The position numbers and the translations under genes are program-made. Below, in pieces: positions 33,525-42,292 of a stretch of DNA of 64,000 nucleotides. Source of the DNA: Bacteroidota bacterium (GTDB lineage: Bacteria > Bacteroidota > JABWAT01); NCBI GenBank assembly GCA_013360915.1, contig JABWAT010000002.1, positions 322,098 to 386,097 of the forward strand, read 5' to 3'. Every line of letters starts with the position of its first letter. Position 1 is the first letter of the stretch. The notes under the pieces were generated by a model. It ran no database searches. It had not been told where the DNA came from and saw nothing but the letters and a program-made list of their open reading frames with translations.

Positions 33525-34894
33525 CGCTCGCTCCGGCCGATTGGGCTGTTGTTTCGGCGTATGTGATTCTGCTGACCATACTTGGTTTTCTTACCATCAG
33601 AAAACAGGCATCAGCCGACAGTTTTCTTCTCGCCGGTCGGTCGGTAACGCTTCCTGGATTTGTGGTGACGCTGGTGACGACCTGGTATGGCGGCATTTTA
33701 GGCGTCGGCGAATATTCCTATCTGAATGGGATATCCGCCTGGGTGGCACTCGGACTTCCGTATTATTTCTTTGCCCTGATTTTTGCTTTCTGGCTGGCGC
33801 CGCGAATACATAAGTCGCGCCTTACCTCCATTCCCGATCAGATGGAACAGGCCTACGGCCGTCTTTCCGGGATCATCAGCGCGGTCTTTACTTTTTTTAT
33901 GGTGACTCCGGCCCCTTATGCCCTCATGAGCGGGGTTCTGATCAGTCTGGTTCTTCCCATCCCATTCTGGATGTCGGTGCTGATCAGCCTGGTTCTTTCC
34001 ACATTCTTTGTCGGATTTGGCGGGTACCGCTCTCTGGTGGTTACCGATTTTCTTCAGTTTGCCATGATGTATGCCGGGTTTGCCGCCATCCTGTTTGTAG
34101 CTTTCTTTTCGGTGGGCGGAACGGATTTTCTTCTGACCAATTTGCCTTCCGGACATCTGGACTTCGTTCCCGAAGGGAGCGGATGGACCCTTCTGATCTG
34201 GTTTTTTATTGCCTCTATGACTCTCGCAGATCCCGGTTTTTATCAGAGATGTTATTCTGCCACTTCACCGGTAGTCGCCAGGCGCGGAATCCTGATCAGC
34301 ATTGGATTCTGGTTTATTTTTGATGTGATGACGGTCCTGACCGGCCTGTATGCCCGTGCTTTAAGCGACCAGGTTTCTCCACCGAGTCATGCCTATCCGT
34401 TTCTGGGCGAGCAATTGTTACCCCCGGTTTTGAAGGGGCTCTTTTTTACCGGTATGCTGGCAACGGTCTGGTCAACGCTGAATGGTTTTTCCTTCCTGGC
34501 CGCTCAATCGATCGGCAGGGATTTCATGGGACGGCTGATCCCATCAACTGACAGGGAAGTCAGCCGCACAAGGTGGGCGCTGCTGCTGGTTACCGGATTG
34601 GCTTTTTGGCTTTCAGTCTGGTCTGAAACGGTAGTTGGAATCTGGTTCACGCTCGGCTCGGTGGTCTTGCCAGGTTTGCTGATTCCTTTGCTTTGCATTC
34701 ACGCAGGTTTTGTCGTGAATCACCCCGGAAAAGTGTGGTTGGTGCAGCTGGTCTCCGTGCTGATTGCTGCCTGCTGGACGTGGTTATTTCCATCCATTCC
34801 TGGTTGGAATCCGGAGTGGACCGGTCTGGCATTCTATCCGGGAGTGGTGACAGCAGCAGGTGGGATGATGGTACTCAGACTGAAAAGAACCTGA
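33521..34894 (+). CDS. Sodium/solute symporter (SSS family), candidate thiamine transporter
   Basis: 457 residues, about 12-13 hydrophobic spans, with the SSS hallmarks RKQASADSFLLAGRSV and GFGGYRSLVVTDFLQF, and ADPGFYQRCYSA. It starts at GTG 33521, which overlaps the thiN stop (GTGA), so translation is coupled. SSS proteins import solutes such as proline, pantothenate or sugars with Na+. The tight coupling to thiamine pyrophosphokinase suggests that the substrate is thiamine or a precursor; this is inference from context, not from substrate-site residues. It converges on the ZIP transporter gene with a 3-base gap. Confidence 0.88.
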   Translation: MTLAPADWAVVSAYVILLTILGFLTIRKQASADSFLLAGRSVTLPGFVVTLVTTWYGGILGVGEYSYLNGISAWVALGLPYYFFALIFAFWLAPRIHKSRLTSIPDQMEQAYGRLSGIISAVFTFFMVTPAPYALMSGVLISLVLPIPFWMSVLISLVLSTFFVGFGGYRSLVVTDFLQFAMMYAGFAAILFVAFFSVGGTDFLLTNLPSGHLDFVPEGSGWTLLIWFFIASMTLADPGFYQRCYSATSPVVARRGILISIGFWFIFDVMTVLTGLYARALSDQVSPPSHAYPFLGEQLLPPVLKGLFFTGMLATVWSTLNGFSFLAAQSIGRDFMGRLIPSTDREVSRTRWALLLVTGLAFWLSVWSETVVGIWFTLGSVVLPGLLIPLLCIHAGFVVNHPGKVWLVQLVSVLIAACWTWLFPSIPGWNPEWTGLAFYPGVVTAAGGMMVLRLKRT

Positions 34895-34897
34895 GTA

Positions 34898-35704
34898 TCA
34901 GCTCAGCAGAACCAGACTGGTTGCCATAACAGCCATTCCGGAAATCAGGCCGTAGATGGCAAGATGATGTTCCCCGTATTTCTCAGCAGTCGGTAACAAC
35001 TGATCCAGAGAGATGAAAACCATGATTCCAGCCACCATTGCAAATGAAAATCCCAGCATGGCAGGCGAAAAAACCGGTAATAAGACCAGAACTCCAATCA
35101 CGGCGCCAACCGGTTCCGACAATCCGGAAAGCAGCGAGTAACCAAAGGCTTTCCGACGACTGTTGGTTGCATACAAAACCGGGATCGCCACGGCAATGCC
35201 TTCCGGTATATTGTGGATGGCGACAGCAAGCGCAATTGAAAGTCCGATTCCCGTGTCATCCATCGCACTGAAAAACGTGGCTAGCCCTTCCGGAAAGTTG
35301 TGTATTCCGATGGCCAGTGCAGAAAACAGACCCATCCGAAGCAGTTTGTCGCGGTCGACGGCTTTTTCCATGTCCTTCAATTCATGAATTTCATGAGGAT
35401 TTTCAAAGGAGGGGACCAGCTTATCGATTAGGGCAATCAGGAAGATTCCCCCGAAAAAGAGCAAGGTGGTCAACACATACGCCAGTTTCTCACCATAGTC
35501 CGGGGTCAGGCTCAGACGTGCCTTCGGAAAAATTTCTATCATCGACACATAAATCATCACTCCTGCAGAAAAACCCAATGCCACAGATAGTACACGTGGA
35601 TTGGGTTTTTTCGACATCAGAACGATCAGGCCTCCGATGCCTGTTGCCAGACCGGCAAAGGTCGTCAGCAGGAGAGGAAAAAGGATCTGCGGAAAGTCGG
35701 ACAT
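34898..35704 (-). CDS. ZIP-family zinc/metal transporter
   Basis: 268 residues from ATG 35704 (MSDFPQILF); 19 upstream codons in the same frame overlap the pirin gene and are not used. It has eight predicted membrane spans. The two metal-site motifs HNFPEGLATF (span 4) and HNIPEGIAVA (span 5) mark the ZupT/GufA branch. A charged cytoplasmic loop (about 118-140) lies between spans 3 and 4. It imports Zn2+ and probably other divalent metals. It follows the pirin gene after 4 bases and is probably co-transcribed with it. Confidence 0.93.
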   Translation of the reverse strand: MSDFPQILFPLLLTTFAGLATGIGGLIVLMSKKPNPRVLSVALGFSAGVMIYVSMIEIFPKARLSLTPDYGEKLAYVLTTLLFFGGIFLIALIDKLVPSFENPHEIHELKDMEKAVDRDKLLRMGLFSALAIGIHNFPEGLATFFSAMDDTGIGLSIALAVAIHNIPEGIAVAIPVLYATNSRRKAFGYSLLSGLSEPVGAVIGVLVLLPVFSPAMLGFSFAMVAGIMVFISLDQLLPTAEKYGEHHLAIYGLISGMAVMATSLVLLS

Positions 35705-35708
35705 TGAC

Positions 35709-36578
35709 TCAGTCAAGATCCCCGAATTTACCGGAATTGAAATCCAGAATGGCCTGTTCAATTTCCTCGCGGGTGTTCATTACGAAAGGACCGTAGGAAG
35801 CAATCGGTTCCTGAATGGGTTCACCGGCCAGAATCAGGATGGTGGAAGACTCGCTGGTCCCGATGGTAAAGGTCTCGCCATCATTTTTCAAGCGGGCCAG
35901 GTGGTTCAGGGGGACTGATGTCTGATTGTTAATGGTCACCGATCCTTTCAAAACCAGAACCCCCGCATTGAAATGGGCAGGAAAGGACAATTCAACCGAA
36001 GCCCCGGGCTGAAGGAATCCATTAAACAGATGAACGGGAGAAAAGGTAAAAGCAGGTCCTTTCACACCCTGAAGCTCACCGGAAATGATATCAAAATATC
36101 CGGTATCATTTGGAAGCATGACCTTACCCATCATGGATTTTGTGAGGGCCTGGTACTTAGGTGGTGTCATTTTTGATCTGGCGGGAAGGTTTACCCACAA
36201 TTGAACCATCTGGAAAGGACCGCCTTTTCTGGAAAATTCCTTTTCATGGTACTCTTTATGAAGCAATCCGGAACCAGCGGTCATCCATTGAACATCGCCT
36301 TCTTCGATAACGCCAGAATTTCCTGCATTATCATGGTGGGCCACTTTGCCATGATAGGCAATGGTCACGGTCTCAAATCCGCGATGCGGGTGCGGACCGA
36401 CGCCTCTTGGCTGTTCGCGCGGAGAGAAATCGACCAGGGAATTGTAGTCCATCATAAGAAACGGACTTAAACCAGCAAATCCGATCTGTGGATTGGATGG
36501 GAAGAAATTATGAACTCTGAACCCATCACCAACCCAATGGACAGGCGGGGGTGCGACGACCAGATCAACGGTTCTCAT
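35709..36578 (-). CDS. Pirin family protein (bicupin, quercetinase-like)
   Basis: 289 residues. Two cupin domains: the N-terminal one carries the metal ligands in GPHPHRGFETVTI and the later HKEYHEKEF-type segment, while the C-terminal pirin domain has no clear metal site. Some bacterial pirins are quercetin 2,3-dioxygenases and others bind metabolic enzymes; the role here is not determinable. AAAAGGAGATTTC precedes the ATG, and a 14-base palindrome lies just upstream of that ribosome site, suggesting control by a repressor. It is followed by the ZIP transporter gene. Confidence 0.92.
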   Translation of the reverse strand: MRTVDLVVAPPPVHWVGDGFRVHNFFPSNPQIGFAGLSPFLMMDYNSLVDFSPREQPRGVGPHPHRGFETVTIAYHGKVAHHDNAGNSGVIEEGDVQWMTAGSGLLHKEYHEKEFSRKGGPFQMVQLWVNLPARSKMTPPKYQALTKSMMGKVMLPNDTGYFDIISGELQGVKGPAFTFSPVHLFNGFLQPGASVELSFPAHFNAGVLVLKGSVTINNQTSVPLNHLARLKNDGETFTIGTSESSTILILAGEPIQEPIASYGPFVMNTREEIEQAILDFNSGKFGDLD

Positions 36579-36592
36579 GGAAATCTCCTTTT

Positions 36593-36606
36593 CGTGTTAC
36601 AACACG
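36593..36606. promoter_or_regulatory. Perfect 14-base palindrome upstream of pirin (candidate operator)
   Basis: CGTGTT-AC-AACACG: two perfect 6-base arms with a 2-base centre, 15 bases before the pirin ATG and directly adjoining its AAAAGGAG ribosome site. The position, in the leader between the likely promoter and the ribosome site, suits binding by a dimeric repressor. No regulator gene of an obvious type adjoins. Confidence 0.45.
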
Positions 36607-36649
36607 CAATTTAAGGGAATGGTTCCCCGATTAAACCGGACTTTTGGAT

Positions 36650-37519
36650 CTACGGAAGAATCAGAGTGACAGTGACCGGGAAGTGATCGGATGGGTACCG
36701 TTGGTTAACTGAATGATCATCGACCAGGTAATCGAGTACGGTGGCCGACTCAGGAACAAACAGATAGTCAATCCTTGGGCCACCTGAAAAGGGAAACCGG
36801 AATCCGTTAAAGGTTCCTTCTGGTCCGGCAGGCTTCTTACGGGTGGCCAGTCTGGCATCGATAAACCGTTTCTGAAGGAGCTGAACAGAAAGTGCCTTGT
36901 CGGTGGCATTGAAATCACCCATGACGATGACTGGCAGGTCCGGATTGGAACGGGTGAGCGATGTGATGGCGGAAAGAACCAGTCTGGAGCCTTCCTCGCG
37001 GGCACGTTCCCCTTCATTATCGGCGTGCAGATTGAAGACCCAGAAGGATTTTCCCGATTGCTGATCACGGAACAGGGCTCCGGTGCAGACCCGAAGGTAA
37101 GCGGCATCCCATCCCTTGACGGGTTTATCAGGAGTTTGTGAGAGCCAGAAGGTGGAATCCTGCAGGACGGTTACCCGCATTGAATCGAACAGGATGGCAC
37201 AAAATTCTCCGCCTTTTTTCCCATCATCACGGCCTTTTCCAACAAAGCCGAAGGAGGGAAGGCGTGAGGTAAGGTCGGTCAACTGATGATAAAAGCCCTC
37301 CTGTGTTCCGATGACACTGGCACCCGAGGACCGGATGATTCTGGCAACTTCATCCTTCCGGTATTTCCATTGATTAAGACTGTCCGAAGCGATATCCAAC
37401 CGAAGATTCCAGGTGGTTAGCCGGATGGATTGGGAAAATCCCGTCGTGCAGATGGTGAGGATAAAACCAAAAAGAAACAGGCGGGTAACCACCTTCAGAA
37501 ACGGGTACTGGCCGGTCAT
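36650..37519 (-). CDS. Exported endonuclease/exonuclease/phosphatase-family protein
   Basis: 289 residues. A signal peptide (about residues 1-30, cleavage near GFSQ-SIRL) precedes an EEP-fold domain with TTWNLRLD, IGTQEGFYHQL (metal-binding Glu), NLHADNEGERAREEGS, VIMGDFNATD (catalytic Asp-x-Asn) and YPSDHFPVTVTL (catalytic Asp-His). All residues needed for Mg-dependent phosphodiester or phosphomonoester cleavage seem present. The substrate (nucleic acid, phospholipid or inositol phosphate) is unknown. Its start is 7 bases after the GAF protein gene, so the two are co-transcribed. Confidence 0.9.
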   Translation of the reverse strand: MTGQYPFLKVVTRLFLFGFILTICTTGFSQSIRLTTWNLRLDIASDSLNQWKYRKDEVARIIRSSGASVIGTQEGFYHQLTDLTSRLPSFGFVGKGRDDGKKGGEFCAILFDSMRVTVLQDSTFWLSQTPDKPVKGWDAAYLRVCTGALFRDQQSGKSFWVFNLHADNEGERAREEGSRLVLSAITSLTRSNPDLPVIVMGDFNATDKALSVQLLQKRFIDARLATRKKPAGPEGTFNGFRFPFSGGPRIDYLFVPESATVLDYLVDDHSVNQRYPSDHFPVTVTLILP

Positions 37520-37526
37520 CCTGATA

Positions 37527-38279
37527 TCAGCCTTTCAATTTTTCCATGTGATGAAGCAAGGCCGCAGCAGCAAGGGAAGCCAGTGCTTCGACGGTTTGCT
37601 GAAGGTAGGTATTGAATCCGATCACCTTGCCCGTTGCAGGATCGGAGGCATTGATCAGCTGAATCACACCAACCACATGGTCAGAAACATCCTTCATGGG
37701 AACAGTCAGGCACGAGGTGGTTTTGTAATTGTTTGCCTGATCAAACGAACGGGTTCCGGTAAAGTCGAAATCTTTGCTGCTGTACACATCGGGGATGTTG
37801 AGTGTTTTTCCGTTGATGCAAACCCAGGTGGAAGCAAACCGGTCGTTTGGTTTTCCGGTGGAATCATCCAGCGTTTTCAGGGGGGGAAGGTTCACTGGTT
37901 TGCCAGAGGTACCTCCGATATGAAAGCCAAGCGATTTGGTGCGCAACATGACAAACTTCAATTCATGGTTTCTGGCCCGAAGGTAAAGCGTTCCTCCGTC
38001 GGCGTGACAGATATCCTGTGCTTCATGCAACAGTTGTTCCAGCAGCTTATTCAGATCCTTCTCGGCCGCCATTCTGATTCCGAGTGGAATGACTTCTGTG
38101 ATCAGTTTTCTGGTTAGCTGATGCAGATAATTCAGTTCTTTAACGGTGTCGATCTGATATTTCGAGAGATAAACGGTGGGTTGGTTCCCAGACATGACTA
38201 CCGCAGTGTCCCCATCTGTAACCATTTTAAGAACGCTGTCTGTCTGATCCTTGAGTTGCTGGACGGTGATGGATTTCAT
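37527..38279 (-). CDS. Phd/YefM-antitoxin-like domain fused to a GAF sensor domain
   Basis: 250 residues. The first about 50 (SITVQQLKDQTDSVLKMV, then DTAVVMSGNQPTVYLSK) match the pattern of Phd/YefM antitoxin DNA-binding domains: strand, helix, helix, then the V-V-x-x-G-x-P-x-x-x-L hairpin. A short helical linker leads to a GAF domain (about 75-245) with ADGGTLYLR, SFDQ...YKTTSCLTVPM and GVIQLINA. There is no catalytic output domain. I infer a ligand-responsive DNA-binding regulator. No toxin gene adjoins. It has a GAGAGG ribosome site and a good promoter. Its GAF resembles those of the adjacent PP2C phosphatase and of the histidine kinase at 56 kb. Confidence 0.75.
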   Translation of the reverse strand: MKSITVQQLKDQTDSVLKMVTDGDTAVVMSGNQPTVYLSKYQIDTVKELNYLHQLTRKLITEVIPLGIRMAAEKDLNKLLEQLLHEAQDICHADGGTLYLRARNHELKFVMLRTKSLGFHIGGTSGKPVNLPPLKTLDDSTGKPNDRFASTWVCINGKTLNIPDVYSSKDFDFTGTRSFDQANNYKTTSCLTVPMKDVSDHVVGVIQLINASDPATGKVIGFNTYLQQTVEALASLAAAALLHHMEKLKG

Positions 38280-38308
38280 GTGACCTCTCCCGGAAAGTTA
38301 ACCTTTTC

Positions 38309-38340
38309 TAAAGGTAGGAGTCAGTCGGTTTGTTCACAAG
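38309..38340 (-). promoter_or_regulatory. Bacteroidota-type promoter of the Phd-GAF gene
   Basis: On the minus strand: CTTG, 20 bases, TACCTTTA, one mismatch in each box and exact spacing. It ends 29 bases before ATG 38279. Confidence 0.6.
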
Positions 38341-38376
38341 ACCCGGTTGTCGCTTTACTCAGAGGCAGAAAATATT

Positions 38377-39627
38377 TCAGGACTTCCTGATGATCAGAAT
38401 GGCCCGGTCATCATCGGCAGGTTTATCACCGGTAAAGCGGTCAATTTCGTTAAACAAACCGGTGACCAATTCACCGGGTGTCATGGCAGAACTTGTAAGG
38501 AGGTAAGTGCCCAATCGTTCCTCGCCGTACAAGTCGTCATCTTCATTGAAATTTTCGGTGATTCCGTCGGTAAACAAGGCGATCTGCCCGCCGGGTTCAA
38601 GAGTGATGGAATGCTCCTCATATTGAATTCCGCGCATGAGACCCAGAGGAGGTCCGGAAGCGGGAAAAATACAGGAAGCCGTGTCTGGAGTGACATAAAC
38701 CGGAGATGGGTGTCCGGCATTCACCCATCTGAGTTCATTGGTTGCCGGATTCAGCATAGCTGCAAAAAAGGTGATATACATGCCCGAGGCTGCATTCCGG
38801 TGGATCTGATGGTTAAGGCGGTAAGCCAGCAGTGCCAGGTTTCCAAGATCATGCAGACGGCTTTCAATAGCAGCGTGCAAGGTTGAAACCAGCAGGGCAG
38901 CAGGAATCCCATGACCACTCACATCTGCAATCACCAACAGAAAAGATCCGTTTTCCAGAGGAAAAACCTGCAGGTAGTCGCCCCCGACTTCATTGCAGGC
39001 CTGGTAGTGGTAGAGCAGAGAGTATCCCTGAATGGATGGAAGGTGGCGGGGTAACAATTGCTGTTGAATATCACGTGCAATATTTAATTCTTTCCGGAGC
39101 GAGGCCACCCGGAGGTTTTCTTCATGCAGCATGGCATTGGCAATGGCAACGGCGGAAATACTGCCCAGTAATCCGGCAAAATCGGCATCTTCCCGGGTAA
39201 AGGGTCCATTGTATTTATTGATCAGCTGAAGTACAGCCACCTGTTTTCCCTGACTGTTTCTGACCGGGAGAACCAACATGGACCGGGAGCGATAGCCGGT
39301 TCTTTTATCATTTTCAGAATTAAACCGCGGATCCTGATAAGCGTCTTCCAGAATAATCGTTTCACCGGTTTGTGCCACTGTACCGGCCAGCCCTTTTCCG
39401 AAAGGGAGTCGTATCTCGGTCATTTCTTCACCGGTAACGATCCTGGACCAGATTTCTTTACGGTCTTCATCCATCAGATAAAAGGTTCCACGGTCCACCC
39501 CCAGAGTATCGAGAATGTAGCGGAGGTTTTTGCTCAGTATTCCCGATAAATCGAGAGTGGAATTCAGAAAAAGGGCAGCTTCTGATAAAGCATTGAACCT
39601 GGCCTGAAGTCCGGGACGTTTGCTCAT
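38377..39627 (-). CDS. GAF domain / SpoIIE-type PP2C serine phosphatase
   Basis: 416 residues from ATG 39627 (MSKRPGLQ), chosen because the -7 box at 39664-39671 lies inside the longer frame that opens at 39735. A GAF domain (about residues 20-165: DRGTFYLMDEDRK, TGYRSRSMLVLP, VAVLQLINKY) is joined by a coiled segment (RKELNIARDIQQQLLP) to an RsbU/SpoIIE phosphatase domain. That domain has the metal-binding residues in NEVGGDYLQV and IADVSGHGIPAALL, plus LFTDGITE and DDRAILII. Such proteins dephosphorylate anti-sigma-factor antagonists in partner-switching. No anti-sigma or antagonist gene is in the window. Confidence 0.92.
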   Translation of the reverse strand: MSKRPGLQARFNALSEAALFLNSTLDLSGILSKNLRYILDTLGVDRGTFYLMDEDRKEIWSRIVTGEEMTEIRLPFGKGLAGTVAQTGETIILEDAYQDPRFNSENDKRTGYRSRSMLVLPVRNSQGKQVAVLQLINKYNGPFTREDADFAGLLGSISAVAIANAMLHEENLRVASLRKELNIARDIQQQLLPRHLPSIQGYSLLYHYQACNEVGGDYLQVFPLENGSFLLVIADVSGHGIPAALLVSTLHAAIESRLHDLGNLALLAYRLNHQIHRNAASGMYITFFAAMLNPATNELRWVNAGHPSPVYVTPDTASCIFPASGPPLGLMRGIQYEEHSITLEPGGQIALFTDGITENFNEDDDLYGEERLGTYLLTSSAMTPGELVTGLFNEIDRFTGDKPADDDRAILIIRKS

Positions 39628-39663
39628 AAGGTATTTAAAAAGGGTGGTGGTGAAGAAACCATG

Positions 39664-39671
39664 CAAAGATA
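39664..39671 (-). promoter_or_regulatory. -7 box of the GAF/PP2C phosphatase gene
   Basis: TATCTTTG on the minus strand, an exact TAnnTTTG match, 36 bases before the chosen ATG. The -33 region at the expected distance does not match TTTG, so this is a partial promoter call. Confidence 0.4.
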
Positions 39672-39777
39672 GGTAACCGCTGGTAACGGATGTTGCTGTT
39701 TCCTTAAAAAAGTCCGGTCCTTTTAAGAAGGTCATGCTGTATTTTTACAGATCAGACACAACAGACCGGAATTGGAA

Positions 39778-42240
39778 ATGACCTCCACTGCACTTCGCCC
39801 ACGGATCCGCCCTTTTTTCCCCATTTTTTTACTTTTCCTCTTTCCGTTTTTCTTTTCTGACGCACCTGCTCAATCCCTCTTCCGGGAAGGAGTATCTCCA
39901 TATCCTGAGGATCGTAACACCGACGTTCTTCATTACCGCATTGAACTGGATATGAAACTGGAGAAGCAGGGGGCCGATGGGGTGACCACCATAAAAACCC
40001 GGTTTTTATCCTCTGGCGATTCAATTGTTTGGTTTCATGCGGCCGGACTGTCCATCTCCTCGGTCAGGCAGGATGGTAAAGAAGTCCGGTTCGTGCAGGA
40101 GAACGAAAAAATAATACTGAATCTTACCGGAAAAACAATTCGCGGCAAACAGTCCAGTTTCGTCATCCGGTATTCATTTTCATACCCTGAACGCGGCATG
40201 TATTTCCGGTTTAAAACATCAGACACCCCCTGGCGGAAAACGCAGGTCTGGACACAGGGAGAAGATGCCGATAACCGATTCTGGTTCCCCTGTTATGATT
40301 TTCCAAACGATAAAGCGACCTCAGAGATTCTGGTCACAGTTCCGGATTCGCTGAAAGCCCTCAGCAACGGAAAACTGATGTCGAAGACACCAGTAAAAAA
40401 ACGTCAGGCTACCACCTGGCATTACCGGCTTGATCAGCCTCATTCCACCTATCTGATCATGCTGGCCATCGGTGATTATTCGGTGGTTTCGGCAAAGGCT
40501 GGAAAAATCCCCTTGTCTTATTGGCTGTATCCGGACCGGATTGAAGATGGCAAGCGAGGGTTTTCATATACTGCAGATATGATGAAAGCCTTTGAACAGT
40601 TCACCGACATGCCTTATCCCTGGGGATCGTATTCTCAGGTGGTGATTCAGGATTTTATGTATGGCGGAATGGAAAATACCGGGGCCACGACCATGAACGA
40701 TGAGTCGATCAACCTGGACCGGTTTGATTTGCTTGATCAGCAACCGGAAGGACTCGTTGCTCATGAATTGATTCATCAATGGTTTGGTAATGTGGTCACT
40801 CCGCGAGATTGGACCCATCTCTGGCTGAATGAATCGTTTGCCACCTATTTCGAAACCTGGTATTACCGTCAGAAAGGCTGGCTGGAAAAAGCGGAAACCG
40901 ATCTGTTTTACAACCAGCTTTCCGGGATGTATTCCGACCGGCAGCTGGGAAGAAAGCCCATTGTCAGTGAACAATCCTATGTGAACAACCTGTATCCGCG
41001 GGGAGGGGCAATCCTGTACTCGCTTGAATATGTGCTGGGACAGGAGGCATTCAGGGAGGCACTGAGGTATTATCTTGAAAAACATGCTTTCCAGCCGGTG
41101 ATTACCTCAGACCTGGTCATGGCTATCGAGGAAAGCACGGGCAAAAATCTGGATTGGTTTTTTGATCAATGGATTTACAAAGCCGGGTATCCGGAGTATC
41201 AGGTGGTGATGGATACGTTAACCAGGCCAGGCTTCCTTTCCATCCGTGTGATTCAGGAACAGGAGCAGGATTCCCTGACCGGCCTGTTCAGAATGCCGCT
41301 CGACTTTGAGATTGAGGACCAGAAGGGAGCAAAAACGGTCCGGGTTGAAAACTTCACCGCTGACACCACCTATTTTTTTCCTGTCAGCAATCCAAAGAAT
41401 GTCCGGTTGGATCCCGGAAATGCCATCATGAAAATGGTCACCACACAAAAGCCATTTGATTGGTGGATTTATCAGATCGGGAAGGCTGGCGATCTGGCCG
41501 GACAGGTTGAATCAATGGTTGCTTTACAGGACAGTCTGCACCGGACCGATGTTCAGCATTACTTCAGGCAAATTCTGATGAAAAGCCGGTATTCACTCTG
41601 CCGTGAAGAAGCCATCGGTTTTCTTGCCTCTTCCACGGAAATTCCGTCTGGTGATTTGCTGCAATCCGGACTAAAGGACCAGTCGGCTGATGTCAGACGC
41701 ATTGCAGCTGCATTTGTCTCGCGTCTGCCAGATAAAAAACAGGCATGGGACTTGGCTCATCACCATTTTCTGGCGGATTCCTCCTTTGCCGTCCGGCGGA
41801 CCGCTGCTTCGGCGCTTGCTGATCTGGATTCGCTTAAAGCATTGACCGCATTTAAAACCTGGATCAGAAGCCATCCCGATGAGCACAGGCTGGTTCCGGT
41901 GCTGTTGCAGAAAATCGGCTCATATGGTGTGTCACGGGACTTTTCGTTTCTTGAACCGTTTGCAAAACCGCCCCATCACCGGTCGATCCGCGATGCAGCT
42001 TTTTCTGCCATGAAAAGGACCGACCCGAAAAACCCGAACCTTCAGTCTCTCTGGATCAGGACCGTCCGATCGGACCCGGATGAGATCCTGAGACAATACC
42101 TGCTTTCAGATGCCTCATCCTTCCGGTCTGCTGAGTTGGAAACTTTATTGGGAGATCTGGCCAGAAATGAAAAAATCCATTCCGTAGCCCGCGAAGCAAA
42201 GTTGCAATTGCTCCGGATGGGACTGTCGGTAAACCGGTGA
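39778..42240 (+). CDS. Exported M1-family aminopeptidase with C-terminal HEAT-like repeats
   Basis: 820 residues from ATG 39778 (a TTG two codons earlier is possible). The signal peptide covers about residues 1-34. The M1 metallopeptidase domain has the exopeptidase motif GGMEN (296-300), zinc site H329-E-L-I-H333 with E352 as third ligand, and WLNESFATYFE. A beta domain follows, then about 260 residues of helical HEAT-like repeats (LKDQSADVRRIAAAFVSRL, VRRTAASALADLDS). It removes N-terminal residues from peptides outside the cytoplasm. The gene is followed by rnhA after 52 bases. Confidence 0.94.
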   Translation: MTSTALRPRIRPFFPIFLLFLFPFFFSDAPAQSLFREGVSPYPEDRNTDVLHYRIELDMKLEKQGADGVTTIKTRFLSSGDSIVWFHAAGLSISSVRQDGKEVRFVQENEKIILNLTGKTIRGKQSSFVIRYSFSYPERGMYFRFKTSDTPWRKTQVWTQGEDADNRFWFPCYDFPNDKATSEILVTVPDSLKALSNGKLMSKTPVKKRQATTWHYRLDQPHSTYLIMLAIGDYSVVSAKAGKIPLSYWLYPDRIEDGKRGFSYTADMMKAFEQFTDMPYPWGSYSQVVIQDFMYGGMENTGATTMNDESINLDRFDLLDQQPEGLVAHELIHQWFGNVVTPRDWTHLWLNESFATYFETWYYRQKGWLEKAETDLFYNQLSGMYSDRQLGRKPIVSEQSYVNNLYPRGGAILYSLEYVLGQEAFREALRYYLEKHAFQPVITSDLVMAIEESTGKNLDWFFDQWIYKAGYPEYQVVMDTLTRPGFLSIRVIQEQEQDSLTGLFRMPLDFEIEDQKGAKTVRVENFTADTTYFFPVSNPKNVRLDPGNAIMKMVTTQKPFDWWIYQIGKAGDLAGQVESMVALQDSLHRTDVQHYFRQILMKSRYSLCREEAIGFLASSTEIPSGDLLQSGLKDQSADVRRIAAAFVSRLPDKKQAWDLAHHHFLADSSFAVRRTAASALADLDSLKALTAFKTWIRSHPDEHRLVPVLLQKIGSYGVSRDFSFLEPFAKPPHHRSIRDAAFSAMKRTDPKNPNLQSLWIRTVRSDPDEILRQYLLSDASSFRSAELETLLGDLARNEKIHSVAREAKLQLLRMGLSVNR

Positions 42241-42292
42241 TTCTCCTGTTGCGTTTTGTTTTTAACAGGCGGTTTCCGGACTTTTGCATCCG

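Noticed and set aside
42245-42269. CCTGTT...AACAGG inverted repeat between the M1 peptidase and rnhA
   Set aside because: Short arms, a 13-base loop and no T run; rnhA lies directly downstream on the same strand.
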